Shown piece after piece: positions 44,266-54,900 of a stretch of 64,000 nt of DNA. Source of the stretch: Proteobacteria bacterium ST_bin11. Lineage in GTDB: Bacteria > Pseudomonadota > Gammaproteobacteria > Methylococcales > Methylomonadaceae. The DNA is taken from assembly GCA_002083615.1 (NCBI GenBank), contig MSXO01000020.1:62001-126000 (forward strand), in the 5' to 3' direction. Below the pieces are notes generated by a model, which was not told where the DNA came from, ran no database searches, and saw only the letters and a list, made by a program, of their open reading frames with translations. A program made the translations under genes and the position numbers. The stretch's first letter is position 1; every line of letters begins with the position of its first letter.

Positions 44266-46437
44266 ATGCCATTACCGGTACCGAATTTAGACGACAGACG
44301 CTTCGACGACCTAGTTGCCGAGGCCAAGGCGCGGCTGGCGAGCCATTTGCCGGAATTGACGCAGATTGCCCCCGGCGACCCTCTCAACAGCTTCGTCGAT
44401 TTGTTTGCCTGGCTGACCGAAACCATTTTGTATCGCGCCAATTTAATTCCCGAGCGCCAACGCCGGGTATTTTTAAATCTATTGCAAATTCCGGTGCGTG
44501 CCGCCCGACCAGCCAAAGGCATCGTTAGCGTTGACGCCGGACCGACCAGCGTGTTGCCGGCGGCATTGTTGGCGGATGGCAGCCAGCTGCGGGCCGGCAA
44601 ACAAATTTTGACGGCGGTTGGCGAATTGCAGCCCACCTGCCTGAGTTTGCAAGTGTTGATCAAACAGAAGCTGGAGGCTGCCGATCTGGCCGCGCTGGGG
44701 TTGACCTTGCAGGACTTGCAGGAACAGTACGGTTTGCGCAACGGTCAACGCCCGGAACCGTTTCAGCCGCGCCGCTTCGAGCCGGTTAAGGAAGTGCTGG
44801 ATCTTACCGGCAGTCTGGATCGCAGCTTTTACCTGGCCTGCATAGCGCCGCGCCAATTGGAAGGCCAAATTGCCTTGCTGCGTAGCCATCTAGCCGGCAT
44901 CGCCTTTAACATTGGCATCGCGCCTGCTGACACTTTGGATGGCGAAGCGATCAACGAATTGAATCCGCGCAAGCTGATCTGGGAACTGGTGTCCACCGGC
45001 GAAGCCGGTGAAACGATTTACCTGCCTTTGGACGTGCTGGCCGACAGCTCCAAAGGCGGGCGGCAAACCGGCGTGGTGCGCTTGCGCTTACCGAAAAATC
45101 CGGCGCTGTTCCAGGCTTTTGTACCCACCGATCCGATGTTCAGCGGCGTCGGGGATAGGCCGCCGGAATTGGCCGATCAAGTCGAAGCCGGCCGAGTGGC
45201 GTTTTGGTTGCGCTTGCGTTGCCCGGAACATCCCACGTTACAACTGGGCTACCTGGCGCTGAACGCCGTCGATGTGCTTGCGCAAGCTTTGCAGCAGGAT
45301 TTGCTGGTGGGCATGGGCACCGGTCAGCCGGATCAGGTGGTGGTCTTGCCGGATCAGAATATCGAGGCGGTGACCTTGCAATTGGATGTCGAGGAAAATG
45401 GTGCCTGGGTGCGTTGGCAACAGGTGGCCTTTCTGGCCGGTCAAGCCGCAGATGCCAGAGTGTATAGGCTCAATCCGCAGTCCGGCTATGTCTACTTTGG
45501 TGACGGTACGACCGGGCGCCGGCCGCCGTCAGGTAGCCGGATTCGTATCGCGGCTTATCTGTTTGGCGGCGGCAGCGCCGGCAATATCCCCGCCGGCACC
45601 ATCAAGGAGGTGGTCAACGGCAGCTCTCGCTATAAAATTCGCCATGAATGGTCCTTGCAAGGTGGTTTGGATGCGGAGACCGTCGAACAAGCCGAAAAAC
45701 GCATCCCGCAATTTCTGACCCATCGCAATCGGGCGGTGACCCAGCAGGATTTTAAAATCATCACCGAGGCCAATCCGCTGAATCCGGTAGCCCGCGCCGA
45801 AGTATTAGTCGGTTTTCTGCCCGGCGCCAGCATCCGCGCGGCGCGCGACGGCGTGCCGGGAGTGGTCAGCGTATTCGTGCTGCCACCGGCCGAACCGGCG
45901 TTGGGTCACACGCCCAAGCCCAATCAGGGCTTGTTGAAGGACGTGTTTGCCTATTTATTGCAGCGGACCATGGTCGGCACCGAGCTGTATGTATTAAGTC
46001 CGGAGTTTGTGCCGATTGCCGTCAGTGTAAAAGTTCAGGTGCGGGACATTGAAACCGAGCAACAAACCCTGCGCGAGGTGCAGCAGGCTTTATTGGAATA
46101 TCTGTGGCCCCTGGCGCCCGGCGGCGCGCGCGGTGCTGGGTGGCCCTTGGGCGGTGCCGTGCGCGCCAACGAATTATTGACTCAAGCAGCACGGGTGGCC
46201 GGGGTGCAGGCCGTGAATAGCTTGAGTCTGTTTCAACGCGGCAGCAATGGCTGGCGCCGCTTGCCAGCCGACGAAACGATCAGCCTGACTAAATATCAGT
46301 TGCCCGAGCTGTTGGGGGTGCGCGCTGACAGCGGTTCCGGCACGCCGGCTTTGCCGGACGGTATTGGTTTGCTGAAAGGCCAAACCCCGGACGACAGTCT
46401 GGGCGTCGCGGTGCCGGTGATTCCGGACCTTTGTTGA
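44266..46437 (+). CDS. Baseplate J-like protein
   Basis: 723 residues. Large baseplate wedge protein (gpJ/gp6-like, Pvc11-type). Starts PVPNLDDRRFDDLVAEAKAR, with TQIAPGDPLNSFVDLFAWLTE, and VYFGDGTTGRRPPSGSRIRI in the middle, the FGDGxxGxxPPxG box of the family. Then come QAEKRIPQFLTHRNRAVTQQ and a C-terminal domain with VAVPVIPDLC. The length is within the eCIS range. Confidence 0.93.
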   Translation: MPLPVPNLDDRRFDDLVAEAKARLASHLPELTQIAPGDPLNSFVDLFAWLTETILYRANLIPERQRRVFLNLLQIPVRAARPAKGIVSVDAGPTSVLPAALLADGSQLRAGKQILTAVGELQPTCLSLQVLIKQKLEAADLAALGLTLQDLQEQYGLRNGQRPEPFQPRRFEPVKEVLDLTGSLDRSFYLACIAPRQLEGQIALLRSHLAGIAFNIGIAPADTLDGEAINELNPRKLIWELVSTGEAGETIYLPLDVLADSSKGGRQTGVVRLRLPKNPALFQAFVPTDPMFSGVGDRPPELADQVEAGRVAFWLRLRCPEHPTLQLGYLALNAVDVLAQALQQDLLVGMGTGQPDQVVVLPDQNIEAVTLQLDVEENGAWVRWQQVAFLAGQAADARVYRLNPQSGYVYFGDGTTGRRPPSGSRIRIAAYLFGGGSAGNIPAGTIKEVVNGSSRYKIRHEWSLQGGLDAETVEQAEKRIPQFLTHRNRAVTQQDFKIITEANPLNPVARAEVLVGFLPGASIRAARDGVPGVVSVFVLPPAEPALGHTPKPNQGLLKDVFAYLLQRTMVGTELYVLSPEFVPIAVSVKVQVRDIETEQQTLREVQQALLEYLWPLAPGGARGAGWPLGGAVRANELLTQAARVAGVQAVNSLSLFQRGSNGWRRLPADETISLTKYQLPELLGVRADSGSGTPALPDGIGLLKGQTPDDSLGVAVPVIPDLC

Positions 46438-46446
46438 GAGCTAGCC

Positions 46447-48873
46447 ATGGACGTCAACAACACCCCGTATTTTTTACTGAGAGGCCAGGCCGATTTCGAG
46501 CAAGGCTCCAGCCATTTGAGCTGGAATGCCGGTTTGCAGGCGCTGACGCTGGCACAAAACCAGGTTTTGCGTTTGCCGGCCTCCGATCCGGCGGCGGCTT
46601 TGCTGGCGTGGCAGAACAGTGCGCCGCTGGCCTTGGACAGTTTTAATCAGATTGGGCGTTTGAGCGACGACGGTACTCGCGTCGAATTTAATAGCGGTCG
46701 CGGCTATCTGAGCTTGCAGGACAATGAATTGCAGGATGTCACGGCGCCGCAGGGCCGGTTTGCCGATATGGCTTTCGCGGCGGTCGCGAGCAGCGGCAAG
46801 CCGGGCTTCGGGCAACCAGCCGGCGACGGCAGACTGGCCTTGCCGTTCAGCGACGGCAACAATCAGCATGGCTTGCTGCTGTTTCACCTGGCCCGGCGCT
46901 GGCAAACCTTCTGTGCATGGGGCAATGCGGAAGGCGAGGATGCCGCGTCGCAAATGCCGCTAAGGGCGTGTGTCGACGCGGAACAACGAATCTGGCTAAT
47001 CTCTGCGACTAGCTTAATGTTATGCACTGGCGAATCACTGCCCTTACCGTACACGCCGCAACCGGTGCGCTTCGAACCCGAGCAAGCCAATCCGCATCCC
47101 TTAAACCGAATCTGGCAGCAAGCTTTGCCCGAGGACGTGCAGGCGCTGGCGCTGTGTTGCGATCTGCAGCAGCTCTATATCTTGTGCCACGACGGTGCCG
47201 GTGAGCAGGCGATACTGACCCGGCCTTTGTCGGCGTTGCCTGATGCGCCATTCAAAGCCTACGCCTGTTCTTCAGACTTGCCGTTCGCAATTGATCTGGC
47301 TCTGGCTGCCGATTCGGCGTTGCCGAACAGCGGTCGGCTGGCGGCTTTGGTGCCGCGCGCGGCGGATGATCTGAATTTCGTTCAGCGTGATTGCCCGGTA
47401 TTGACGCTGCATTGGGATAGCGAAACCAACACCGGCCAGGCCCGTTTGCTGCACGAGCGTTATCCAATGTTGTCGCAAGCCGTGCCGCGTTTTGTCAGCA
47501 GCGCCGACGGCCAGTTGCGTTATCAAGCCGAGGCAGATCCGGATTTTCCTCAGATTGTGCCGCGCCCCAGAGAACTGCATGCCTTGCGCCGACCGCAGTT
47601 TTTTCTGGAAGGCACGGCTTTACTGCATGAGCTGGATTCCGGCCAAGTCGATACCCAATGGCACAGGCTGTATCTGGATGCCTGCATACCGCCCGGCTGC
47701 GACATTCAGATTGCGGTGCGGGTATTTGCCAGCCGGCAGGCTGTCCGGCCCAAGCCTATCGACCAGCCCGCGCCGTTGTGGAACCCGTTGCCGTCCGAAT
47801 TGCCGTTCGCTCCAAGCTTGGCCGGCCAGCAAGTCGGTACTAGCGGTCTGTTCGAAATTTTGTTGCAACAGCCGACGGGGCCGGTACGGCAGTTGCGCGG
47901 GCGCTATCTGCAAATTCAAGTGACCTTGCGCGGCGACGGCCGGCAAAGCCCGGCCTTGCACGCCATCAGGGTGTATTACCCGCGGTTTTCCTATCAGGAA
48001 GCTTATTTCCCGGAATTTTACCGGCAGGAGCTCAGTTACGACCCGGCGCAAGCCGTCGGTCCGGCCAATGGTGCCGATGTGCGAGAGCGTTTGCTGGCAG
48101 TCTTCGAAGGCGTTTTGACCCCCTTGGAAGGCCGGATTGCCGCCAGCGAGCAATTGCTTGCTCCGGAGGCGACCTCTGTCGCTAACCTGCCTTGGTTGGC
48201 CGAGGCCGTCGGTGGCCGCCTGCCAAGCCATTGGCCGGAAGCCCGGCAGCGGCGCTGGCTGCGGGACTTGACCTTGATTCAACAATACAAAGGCACGTTG
48301 GCGGGGTTAAATTTAGCTATGGACATCGTCAGCGACGGCGGTGTGCAGCGAGGCGAAATCGTGGTGTTAGAGAATTTCCGCTTGCGGCGGACCATGGCGA
48401 CGATACTGGGCATAGACATGGATGACGGCGATCATCCTTTAACTTTAGGCACCGGCATGAGCGGCAACAGCATCGTCGGCGACAGCTTGATTCTGTCGGA
48501 AAGCGATGCCCGGCAGTTTTTGGCATTGTTCGCCCCGGAGCTGGCAACCGCCGACGAAGCGGCGCAGGTCAAAGCGTTTTTTGAAGAATACGCGCACCAA
48601 GTCAGCATCTTGCTACACGGGCGGGCGGTGAGTTTGCGGACTGCTGTGGAAGACATTTTGACGGAACAGCTACCGGCGCATTTGCAATACCGGATCATCG
48701 AAACCGAACACCCCTTCGTGCTGGGTATTGCGCCGCTGCTGGGCATGGATACCTTCATAGAAACCGCGCCGCCGTTTCGCCGCGTGACGCTGGACGACAC
48801 CTATCTGGGCCGCGAGGGGGTCTTGAAAAACCCGGCGGCGTTTTCACCGGAGGATATCAATGCGCAGGCATAG
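46447..48873 (+). CDS. Phage tail protein, gpI-like (Pvc12-type)
   Basis: 808 residues. The C-terminal half (about 510-760) has QELSYDPAQ, FEGVLTPLEGRIAASEQLL, PWLAEAVGGRLPSHWPEARQ and LTLIQQYKGTLAGLNLAMDI, the pattern of tail protein I/TIGR02242 baseplate proteins. The N-terminal half is beta-rich, repetitive and poorly conserved in appearance, possibly a propeller-like or receptor-contacting domain. Likely a baseplate component that mounts fibres, by analogy to Pvc12. Confidence 0.82.
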   Translation: MDVNNTPYFLLRGQADFEQGSSHLSWNAGLQALTLAQNQVLRLPASDPAAALLAWQNSAPLALDSFNQIGRLSDDGTRVEFNSGRGYLSLQDNELQDVTAPQGRFADMAFAAVASSGKPGFGQPAGDGRLALPFSDGNNQHGLLLFHLARRWQTFCAWGNAEGEDAASQMPLRACVDAEQRIWLISATSLMLCTGESLPLPYTPQPVRFEPEQANPHPLNRIWQQALPEDVQALALCCDLQQLYILCHDGAGEQAILTRPLSALPDAPFKAYACSSDLPFAIDLALAADSALPNSGRLAALVPRAADDLNFVQRDCPVLTLHWDSETNTGQARLLHERYPMLSQAVPRFVSSADGQLRYQAEADPDFPQIVPRPRELHALRRPQFFLEGTALLHELDSGQVDTQWHRLYLDACIPPGCDIQIAVRVFASRQAVRPKPIDQPAPLWNPLPSELPFAPSLAGQQVGTSGLFEILLQQPTGPVRQLRGRYLQIQVTLRGDGRQSPALHAIRVYYPRFSYQEAYFPEFYRQELSYDPAQAVGPANGADVRERLLAVFEGVLTPLEGRIAASEQLLAPEATSVANLPWLAEAVGGRLPSHWPEARQRRWLRDLTLIQQYKGTLAGLNLAMDIVSDGGVQRGEIVVLENFRLRRTMATILGIDMDDGDHPLTLGTGMSGNSIVGDSLILSESDARQFLALFAPELATADEAAQVKAFFEEYAHQVSILLHGRAVSLRTAVEDILTEQLPAHLQYRIIETEHPFVLGIAPLLGMDTFIETAPPFRRVTLDDTYLGREGVLKNPAAFSPEDINAQA

Positions 48874-49011
48874 CGATTTTATTAGTTTGGCCATTAACCC
48901 GGTCCCTATCAGAGGCCGGAAGAAAAGCTCTCTCCTGGTGGGCGATGGGATTTATGCTGCCGGATACCGAGATTTTGGCATTTCCTATTTGGCACCACAC
49001 ACGGAGGCCGT

Positions 49012-49914
49012 ATGGATACCCTAGACGATTTCACCACGCTGGAACAGGACGCCAGTTTGTCGGAACCCTTGCGCCGAGTGGCTTACGAGGCCGGGATGAT
49101 GCTGGGTCTGGAAGCGACCCGCGACGAGCAGGCCTACCATCGCCGCCGCCTGACCCGCCATCAATACTGGCTGCAAGGTTACGGCACCTTGGCGGGGATG
49201 GCGGTGAGCATGGCGCCGGCCACGCATCCCAACAATACCGACAATCTGACGGTGCGCCTGCTGGTGAGTCCTGGCATCGGCATTGACGGCCTGGGCCGAG
49301 AGGTGCTGATCCACGAGCCTTATTGCATCAACCTCGGCGACTGGCTGGCGGCGCAATCCGAAAGTCATCTGCGCGAAGGTTACAGCGACGCTGATAATCT
49401 ACTCTGGCTGAAAATCTGTGTGCGGCAAAAAGATTGTCCGGTGGCGATGCAGCCGGTGCTGGCGCGCAAGCTGAATCTCAGTACCGACGCGGTGCAACCC
49501 AGCCGCACCGCCGACAGCGTGCGCCTGGAATTGATTCCGGAATTGCCGCCGCCAGCGGCAGACGATGATTATCAACCTTGGGCTTGCCATCAGGGGCTGC
49601 CGGCGGCGATGCCGGCACTGTCGGCCGCAGAACAAGCCTTGTTGCAGCAAGTGCAAAACGATAACTCTCAGGCCGGTGCGCAACTGGCGCTGCATGCCCG
49701 TTTGCTGCACGCGCTGGATGGCAACGGTGTTAATCCCCAACAACTGCAAGACGAGTTGGAGGAGGGCGCCCGTTTGCTGCTGGCCAGGATTAGCATCAGC
49801 GTCGCCGACATCAACGCCATTCTGGTTAACCCGCAATTAATCTCGATCAACAACTTGGTGCGGCCGTTCCTGGCCACCGCCAGCCAATTGGCCTGGCTGG
49901 CTCGCCAGCCCTGA
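49012..49914 (+). CDS. eCIS-cluster protein with shared N-terminal module (300 aa)
   Basis: Not a named family that I recognise. Residues 25-100 hold the module also seen in the next two genes: an EQAYHRRRL helix, YGTLAGMAVSMAP, LLVSPGIGIDGLGREVLIHE. The rest is helical with LCVRQKD-like beta strands and ends at FLATASQLAWLARQP. There is no signal peptide or membrane helix. GGAGG precedes the ATG. By position it could be a baseplate accessory or fibre-attachment protein. Confidence 0.75.
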   Translation: MDTLDDFTTLEQDASLSEPLRRVAYEAGMMLGLEATRDEQAYHRRRLTRHQYWLQGYGTLAGMAVSMAPATHPNNTDNLTVRLLVSPGIGIDGLGREVLIHEPYCINLGDWLAAQSESHLREGYSDADNLLWLKICVRQKDCPVAMQPVLARKLNLSTDAVQPSRTADSVRLELIPELPPPAADDDYQPWACHQGLPAAMPALSAAEQALLQQVQNDNSQAGAQLALHARLLHALDGNGVNPQQLQDELEEGARLLLARISISVADINAILVNPQLISINNLVRPFLATASQLAWLARQP

Positions 49915-49927
49915 TCATGGAGGGACT

Positions 49928-51619
49928 ATGAGCGAAATTTTATTTCAACCTCTCGGCAATCCGATTGCCGCCGGGCTGGCGCTGGATCAGGTCGCCGACA
50001 TCGATCCGCGCTTGACTCGCAGCCATTATTTCGACGGCCGCTTGCTGACTGCCGAAGACCTGACCCGCGATCAAATCTATCTGGATCAGCGCTTGCGCGA
50101 GTTGGGCCGGGTGCTGGGCAGCGGCATCGTCGCCGGTTTGGCCTTGAGCTTCGACCGCTTCACCGGTTTGCTGACTTTGGAACCGGGTTTGGCAATGACG
50201 CCGGCAGGCCGGGTACTGGAGCTGGGTAGCCGGCTGATCGTTAATCTGCGAGACCGGGCCTTGATCAGCGGCTTGAATGAGGGCAATTTTTCCAATCTGA
50301 ACCGGGGTTTGTACGCGGTCGTGCTGCGCTATGTCGATGTCGGTACCGATATCGCCGAGGTGTTTCCGAAAGATTTAAGCGCCAAGCGCGGTTTTCAATT
50401 CGCGATGATCACCGAATCGGTGCAAATGGGCCTGGTGCCCTTGCCGATTCCGCTGCCGCAGCAAAGTCCTTTGCAGATCCGCGCCCGTTTGATGCGGGAG
50501 TTGCTTGGCGACGATCAACTGCATGGTCTATTACCGGAAGACGCCGTGGCCTTGGGTTTGGTAGCCATTCAAGAAGGTGCGCCGCAATGGTTGGACGCAC
50601 AATTGTTGCGTCATCCCTTGCGCGCCGAAGCCGGCATCGATTCCTTGCAAAGCGATTTGTCGCGGCAATATGAAGCATTGCTGGCCGACATTCTGGTTAA
50701 TCGCCGTAGCGGCGGCCTGACTGGCGACTTTCATGCCAGCGATTATTTTTCCTTGCTGCCGCCGGTCGGCAGTTTGCCCAAGGAAGCGGTCGATCCGGTC
50801 AACGGTCGGCAGGGCTATTTCCCGGAAAACTACCAAGTGGCGATTGCGCCGTTACGGCAATCCGATGTGGAACAGATCCGCGCCGAATCCCTCGCTTTGC
50901 CGGCCATCGATTTAAGCAACGGCGAGCCGGTGGACATTGTGGTGCTAGTGCCGCTGTCCAATCTGGATTACGGTCATTACGCCGCGCAACTGGAACGTAA
51001 TTTCGATCCGAATAAACGTCTGCTGCCGCAACTGGATCTACTACGCCTGAAACTGTATCCGGTCAGGCCGGTGCATGCGCTGGACACCGACCAGGCCGCT
51101 TGGCAAGCGATCTGGGATCGCTTTGGCAGCAACGCGCCTTTTTACGTGCGCCGGCCCAGTCGCGCGGCGGAAACCTCGATCAGCGGTATCGTGTTGGCGT
51201 TGGGTACTTCCTTACCGGCACCGCCCGAAGTGGTGGGCGGCCCAGCCGACGGCTGCGGCTTGATCGACGACGAGGACAGTGTCTTCTTGAAACGGGTGAA
51301 CTATTCGATGTTGGCCGAACTACGTGCGCCCGCCGACGATGCCGGCCGCGCAGCGCTGGCGGTATTGGTGGAGTCTTTCAGTGAATCAGCATTAGTCGCC
51401 GCCAGCCAACGCATCCTGCTATTGGTGGAGCGCCAATACGACCGGGTAATCTGGCAAACCCTGCAACAACTGGCTGCCGCTAACAATCTGGATGCATTTT
51501 TGGCTGCATTGCGAGCTAAGCCAGCCAACCAGACAACTCGCGAATTGGTTGTTGCAGGTGGTGCGGCGTTGGGTTTGGAGAATGGTTTAATCGGGCAATG
51601 GACGGCGTTGGTGCCGTGA
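49928..51619 (+). CDS. eCIS-cluster protein with shared N-terminal module (563 aa)
   Basis: 563 residues. Residues 25-105 carry the clearest form of the module: RSHYFDGRLLTAEDLTRDQI, YLDQRLRELGRVLGSGIVAG, LLTLEPGLAMTPAGRVLELG. Proteins starting with YFDGRLLTAxDL are seen near phage-like baseplate genes in other eCIS loci, but I know of no assigned function. The later part contains IDIVVLVPL-like strands and a helical end. Soluble. It lies 13 bp after the 300-aa gene. Confidence 0.75.
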   Translation: MSEILFQPLGNPIAAGLALDQVADIDPRLTRSHYFDGRLLTAEDLTRDQIYLDQRLRELGRVLGSGIVAGLALSFDRFTGLLTLEPGLAMTPAGRVLELGSRLIVNLRDRALISGLNEGNFSNLNRGLYAVVLRYVDVGTDIAEVFPKDLSAKRGFQFAMITESVQMGLVPLPIPLPQQSPLQIRARLMRELLGDDQLHGLLPEDAVALGLVAIQEGAPQWLDAQLLRHPLRAEAGIDSLQSDLSRQYEALLADILVNRRSGGLTGDFHASDYFSLLPPVGSLPKEAVDPVNGRQGYFPENYQVAIAPLRQSDVEQIRAESLALPAIDLSNGEPVDIVVLVPLSNLDYGHYAAQLERNFDPNKRLLPQLDLLRLKLYPVRPVHALDTDQAAWQAIWDRFGSNAPFYVRRPSRAAETSISGIVLALGTSLPAPPEVVGGPADGCGLIDDEDSVFLKRVNYSMLAELRAPADDAGRAALAVLVESFSESALVAASQRILLLVERQYDRVIWQTLQQLAAANNLDAFLAALRAKPANQTTRELVVAGGAALGLENGLIGQWTALVP

Positions 51620-51686
51620 TGGGGATTTTGGCAGGATTAGGTAATGTGAATGCTTTGAAGAGGAATTTGGAAATTGGAGGTTTAAA

Positions 51687-51883
51687 CCCCCTCACCCTAG
51701 CCCTCTCCCGGAGGGAGAGGCGATTGTTTCGACTTTTGATGAGTACTCAAAAGCTTCGGCGCGCAGGGAGCAAGCGGCTCCGGGTGTCTTTTCTTTTTGA
51801 TACTTTTCTTTGGACGAGCAAAGAAAAGTATCTCGCCTGTCGGTGCGAGAACCGACATTAAATACATCCGTCGCGCTAGCGAC
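51687..51883. repeat. Hairpin-rich intergenic repeat, copy 2
   Basis: Fills most of the 351-bp gap before the 1224-aa gene. Same order of elements as 40144-40450. A perfect 12-bp stem TACTTTTCTTTG/CAAAGAAAAGTA (51801-51812 and 51819-51830) has a 6-base loop. Further hairpins are CCTCTCCC/GGGAGAGG, GTCGGT/ACCGAC and GTCGC/GCGAC at the end. No gene is seen in the gap. Confidence 0.8.
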
Positions 51884-51970
51884 ACAATAAAAGCTGTTCC
51901 ACGTTGGGGAAGGTTTATGCGAACAAAATTTCCCCAAAAGATATGGAAAGAAGAGTAAGGAGTAGCCATC

Positions 51971-54900
51971 ATGTCCATGATCCTGCTGCATAAGCCCATC
52001 GCCAGCTCCCGCAGCTTGCAGTGGGTGCACATGTTCCCCGGTCGGCATTTGGGCGAGGAAGAATTCGACCGCGAACAGGCGTATGCCGATGCGCGACTGG
52101 CCACTGTCTTGCAGAGCAGAACCGCCGGCATCGTCCATGGCCTGGATTTACAATTGGGGCCGAACGGTGTATCCGAACCCGGTTTTAGTGTCAGTGCCGG
52201 CTTGGCATTGGCAGCCAATGGCCAGGCGCTGGGGCTGTACTATCCGCTGCGTGCCGAATGGCAGGATTTGATCGACGCCTACCTGAGCCGCAACCAGGTA
52301 GCCAGTGCGGTCGGCGTTTATTATTTAATGCTAACGCGCGGCGACCGGCAAATCGACGGGCCCAGCGTCGATCCGTGTCAGCGCACCGAGTTGGACCCTA
52401 CTCGCGACACTCAACGCGTATTGGCCGGCAGTCTGGCCTTGCAACGTATCAATATCAGCGACGCCGCCGTCAATACCTGGCCGCGCGAACGCATCGAAAA
52501 CTGGGTGGCCGCCGACCGGGTCAATGCCGGTTTCATGGCCAAGTTAGGCCATGCCGTGCCGCTGGCCTTGCTGGCGGTGGTAATCAACGAGGAAGCCAGC
52601 TACCGAATCGCCTGGTTGTCGCAAGAGGCGGGGCGCTACGAAGCCATGCCGAACAGCGGTTATCGGGTGTTGCTGAATCAGACCGGCGCGGCGATGCGGC
52701 GAGTCATGCAGGCGGCTGGTTTGCCTGCTAATGTCGGAATTTCCTTGCCACAGTTCCTACTAGACAATTTGCATCTGGATTTTCTGCCGGCTGCCGGTCA
52801 ATTGCCCTTGGATTGGCTGCAAGATCCTGCCGCGCTGGCCCCGAATCTGCTTTGGCTGCCCACGCATCTGGGCATAGACATGGTGCCGGTGCCGGAAGAA
52901 TCCGTGATCGAGTTGCTAAACGGGCACATCGCCCGGCGGGTGATCGATTTACGCCAGCCGGCCGGCGACAAGATTAGACTTCTGCTGGCGGTGAACGAGC
53001 CGGATTACCGGCCCAATCTATTGGACATTCCGCAAACCGACAGCGTATTGGAAAGCGATATCTTCCGGTTTTATATGCGGGCCTACGAGGCCTGGCGCAA
53101 ATGGCGGCAGCAATTCGATGCGTTGTATTTCGTCGAACCGTCCAATATCCCGCCATTGGCTGGCAGCATCGGAGTGATCGAACATGCGGTGCTCGATCCG
53201 GCGCAATTCAAAAATTTGGATTTGCCCAAACCGGAGATTCCGCCCGCCTTACCCTTGGCGATTTTCGAGAAAGTAATCGCCCGCGCCAACAGGGAACAAC
53301 AAGATCCGCAAAATCCCGGCACGCCTTATCCCTATCAGAAGGGCGTGCCGGCGCTACCCAATTTTTACCGCAATTGGTTGGGCGCAGAAGGCAACCCGCC
53401 ACCGATAGCGGTACCGAGCGACGACGGCTTGGTGGTGCAGTATGCGGTGGCCTTGGTCGAGTTGGAAGCCATCGAAAACCAGATTCGCGCCATCCGCAGT
53501 CGGGTTGAGAAAACCCGCGACTTTTTGTTATTACAACGCCAGCAACTGGACTCGCAAACTGTGGCTTTGGCCGCCTTGGCCGGCGGCGTGGCCGGCGACG
53601 GCACCGGGTTACAGGTGGCGCGTTGGCTGCCGTACGCTAATCTGAACGCTACCGAAATTCCCAACAATGTTGAAAAAGCGGTAAACACCGAAAGCGTAGT
53701 CAACACGGCGCCCAAAGCCGTTTTTGCCACCGCCTCTGCAGGCCTGTTCAACAACGCCGTTAGTAAGATGGCGGCGCCGAAAATCAGTGCGAGCAGTGCC
53801 TTGACGAACAATCTGCTGAGCAACGCCCTGGCGTCCACGTCATCGGTGTCCAAGTCGGCATTTTTATTGACCAGTAAGCCGCAAACTTATTCGGCGTTTG
53901 AATTGGGCATCAACAAAAATCGTCTGGATATGTTGTCGCGCATCACCAAGGAAGCGGTCAGCAAGCCGGCGTTCGAGGCGAAGGAATATCGGTTCGGGGT
54001 GATCGATCATATCAGCCCGGAAATCAACGAATATGCCAAGGCCTATTACGGGATGAAGGAGTTGCTGGCGACGTTGTCCGATTTGTTCGACCCCACCGAC
54101 GCAGCCACCTTGCGCAGGCAGATGGAAACAATTGGTGTGGTGGAAGATGATCGAGATGGTGCGAATGCCACTAATCCGTTCGAGCGCAGCGGTAAGCTGG
54201 AATCCCCGAGCGTGCTGGATAATCTGGCGGATAAAAATGCACCTAATAATCCGCAACGCTCAAGTCTGTTAAAAACCCAATATCGTTACCATGCCTTGTT
54301 CAAGGCCGGACGAATTCTGACGCAATGGATCGCGGTTTTCGAGGCGCGTTACAACAATATCGAACGCAAATTACAGGGAAAATTACGCGAACAAGCCAAC
54401 AAGGTGGCGCAGATCGACAAATTGGCCGGATTGATTCAGGTAGCGCGGGAAACCCTGGAAGGCCTGGATAGATTTCGCGTCGAGCAACTCGGCGACTATG
54501 GCGTCGCGCAGCGTTTGCTGGATGAAGACTGGCGGCAGGTTTGGGCGTTGAATAACGAACGTACGCGGATTCTGACCAAGGCTTTGCGCGGCTTATACTA
54601 TGTCAGAGTGCGCGGTACGCCGGTCAGCGCGTCCTTGGCCGACCCGTTGGCCTTGCGCTACGGCAGCAGTAAAGACATTGTCCCCGGCTGCGATTGGGAA
54701 GACGAAGTGGATTTGCCAGCAGCACTGGACCCGTTTTTCGCGGCGATCTGTGAAATTCCGATGGACGACTGGGCCGGCTTAAAACCCTTGCGGCCCAGGC
54801 TGCCGCCGTTTCACCAATTCGATTATCTGGGGCAATTGCGCCAGGCCCGCTTCAAGGCCAGACCCGCCAGCTTACTGACGCCGGCCAATAGCGATACCTT

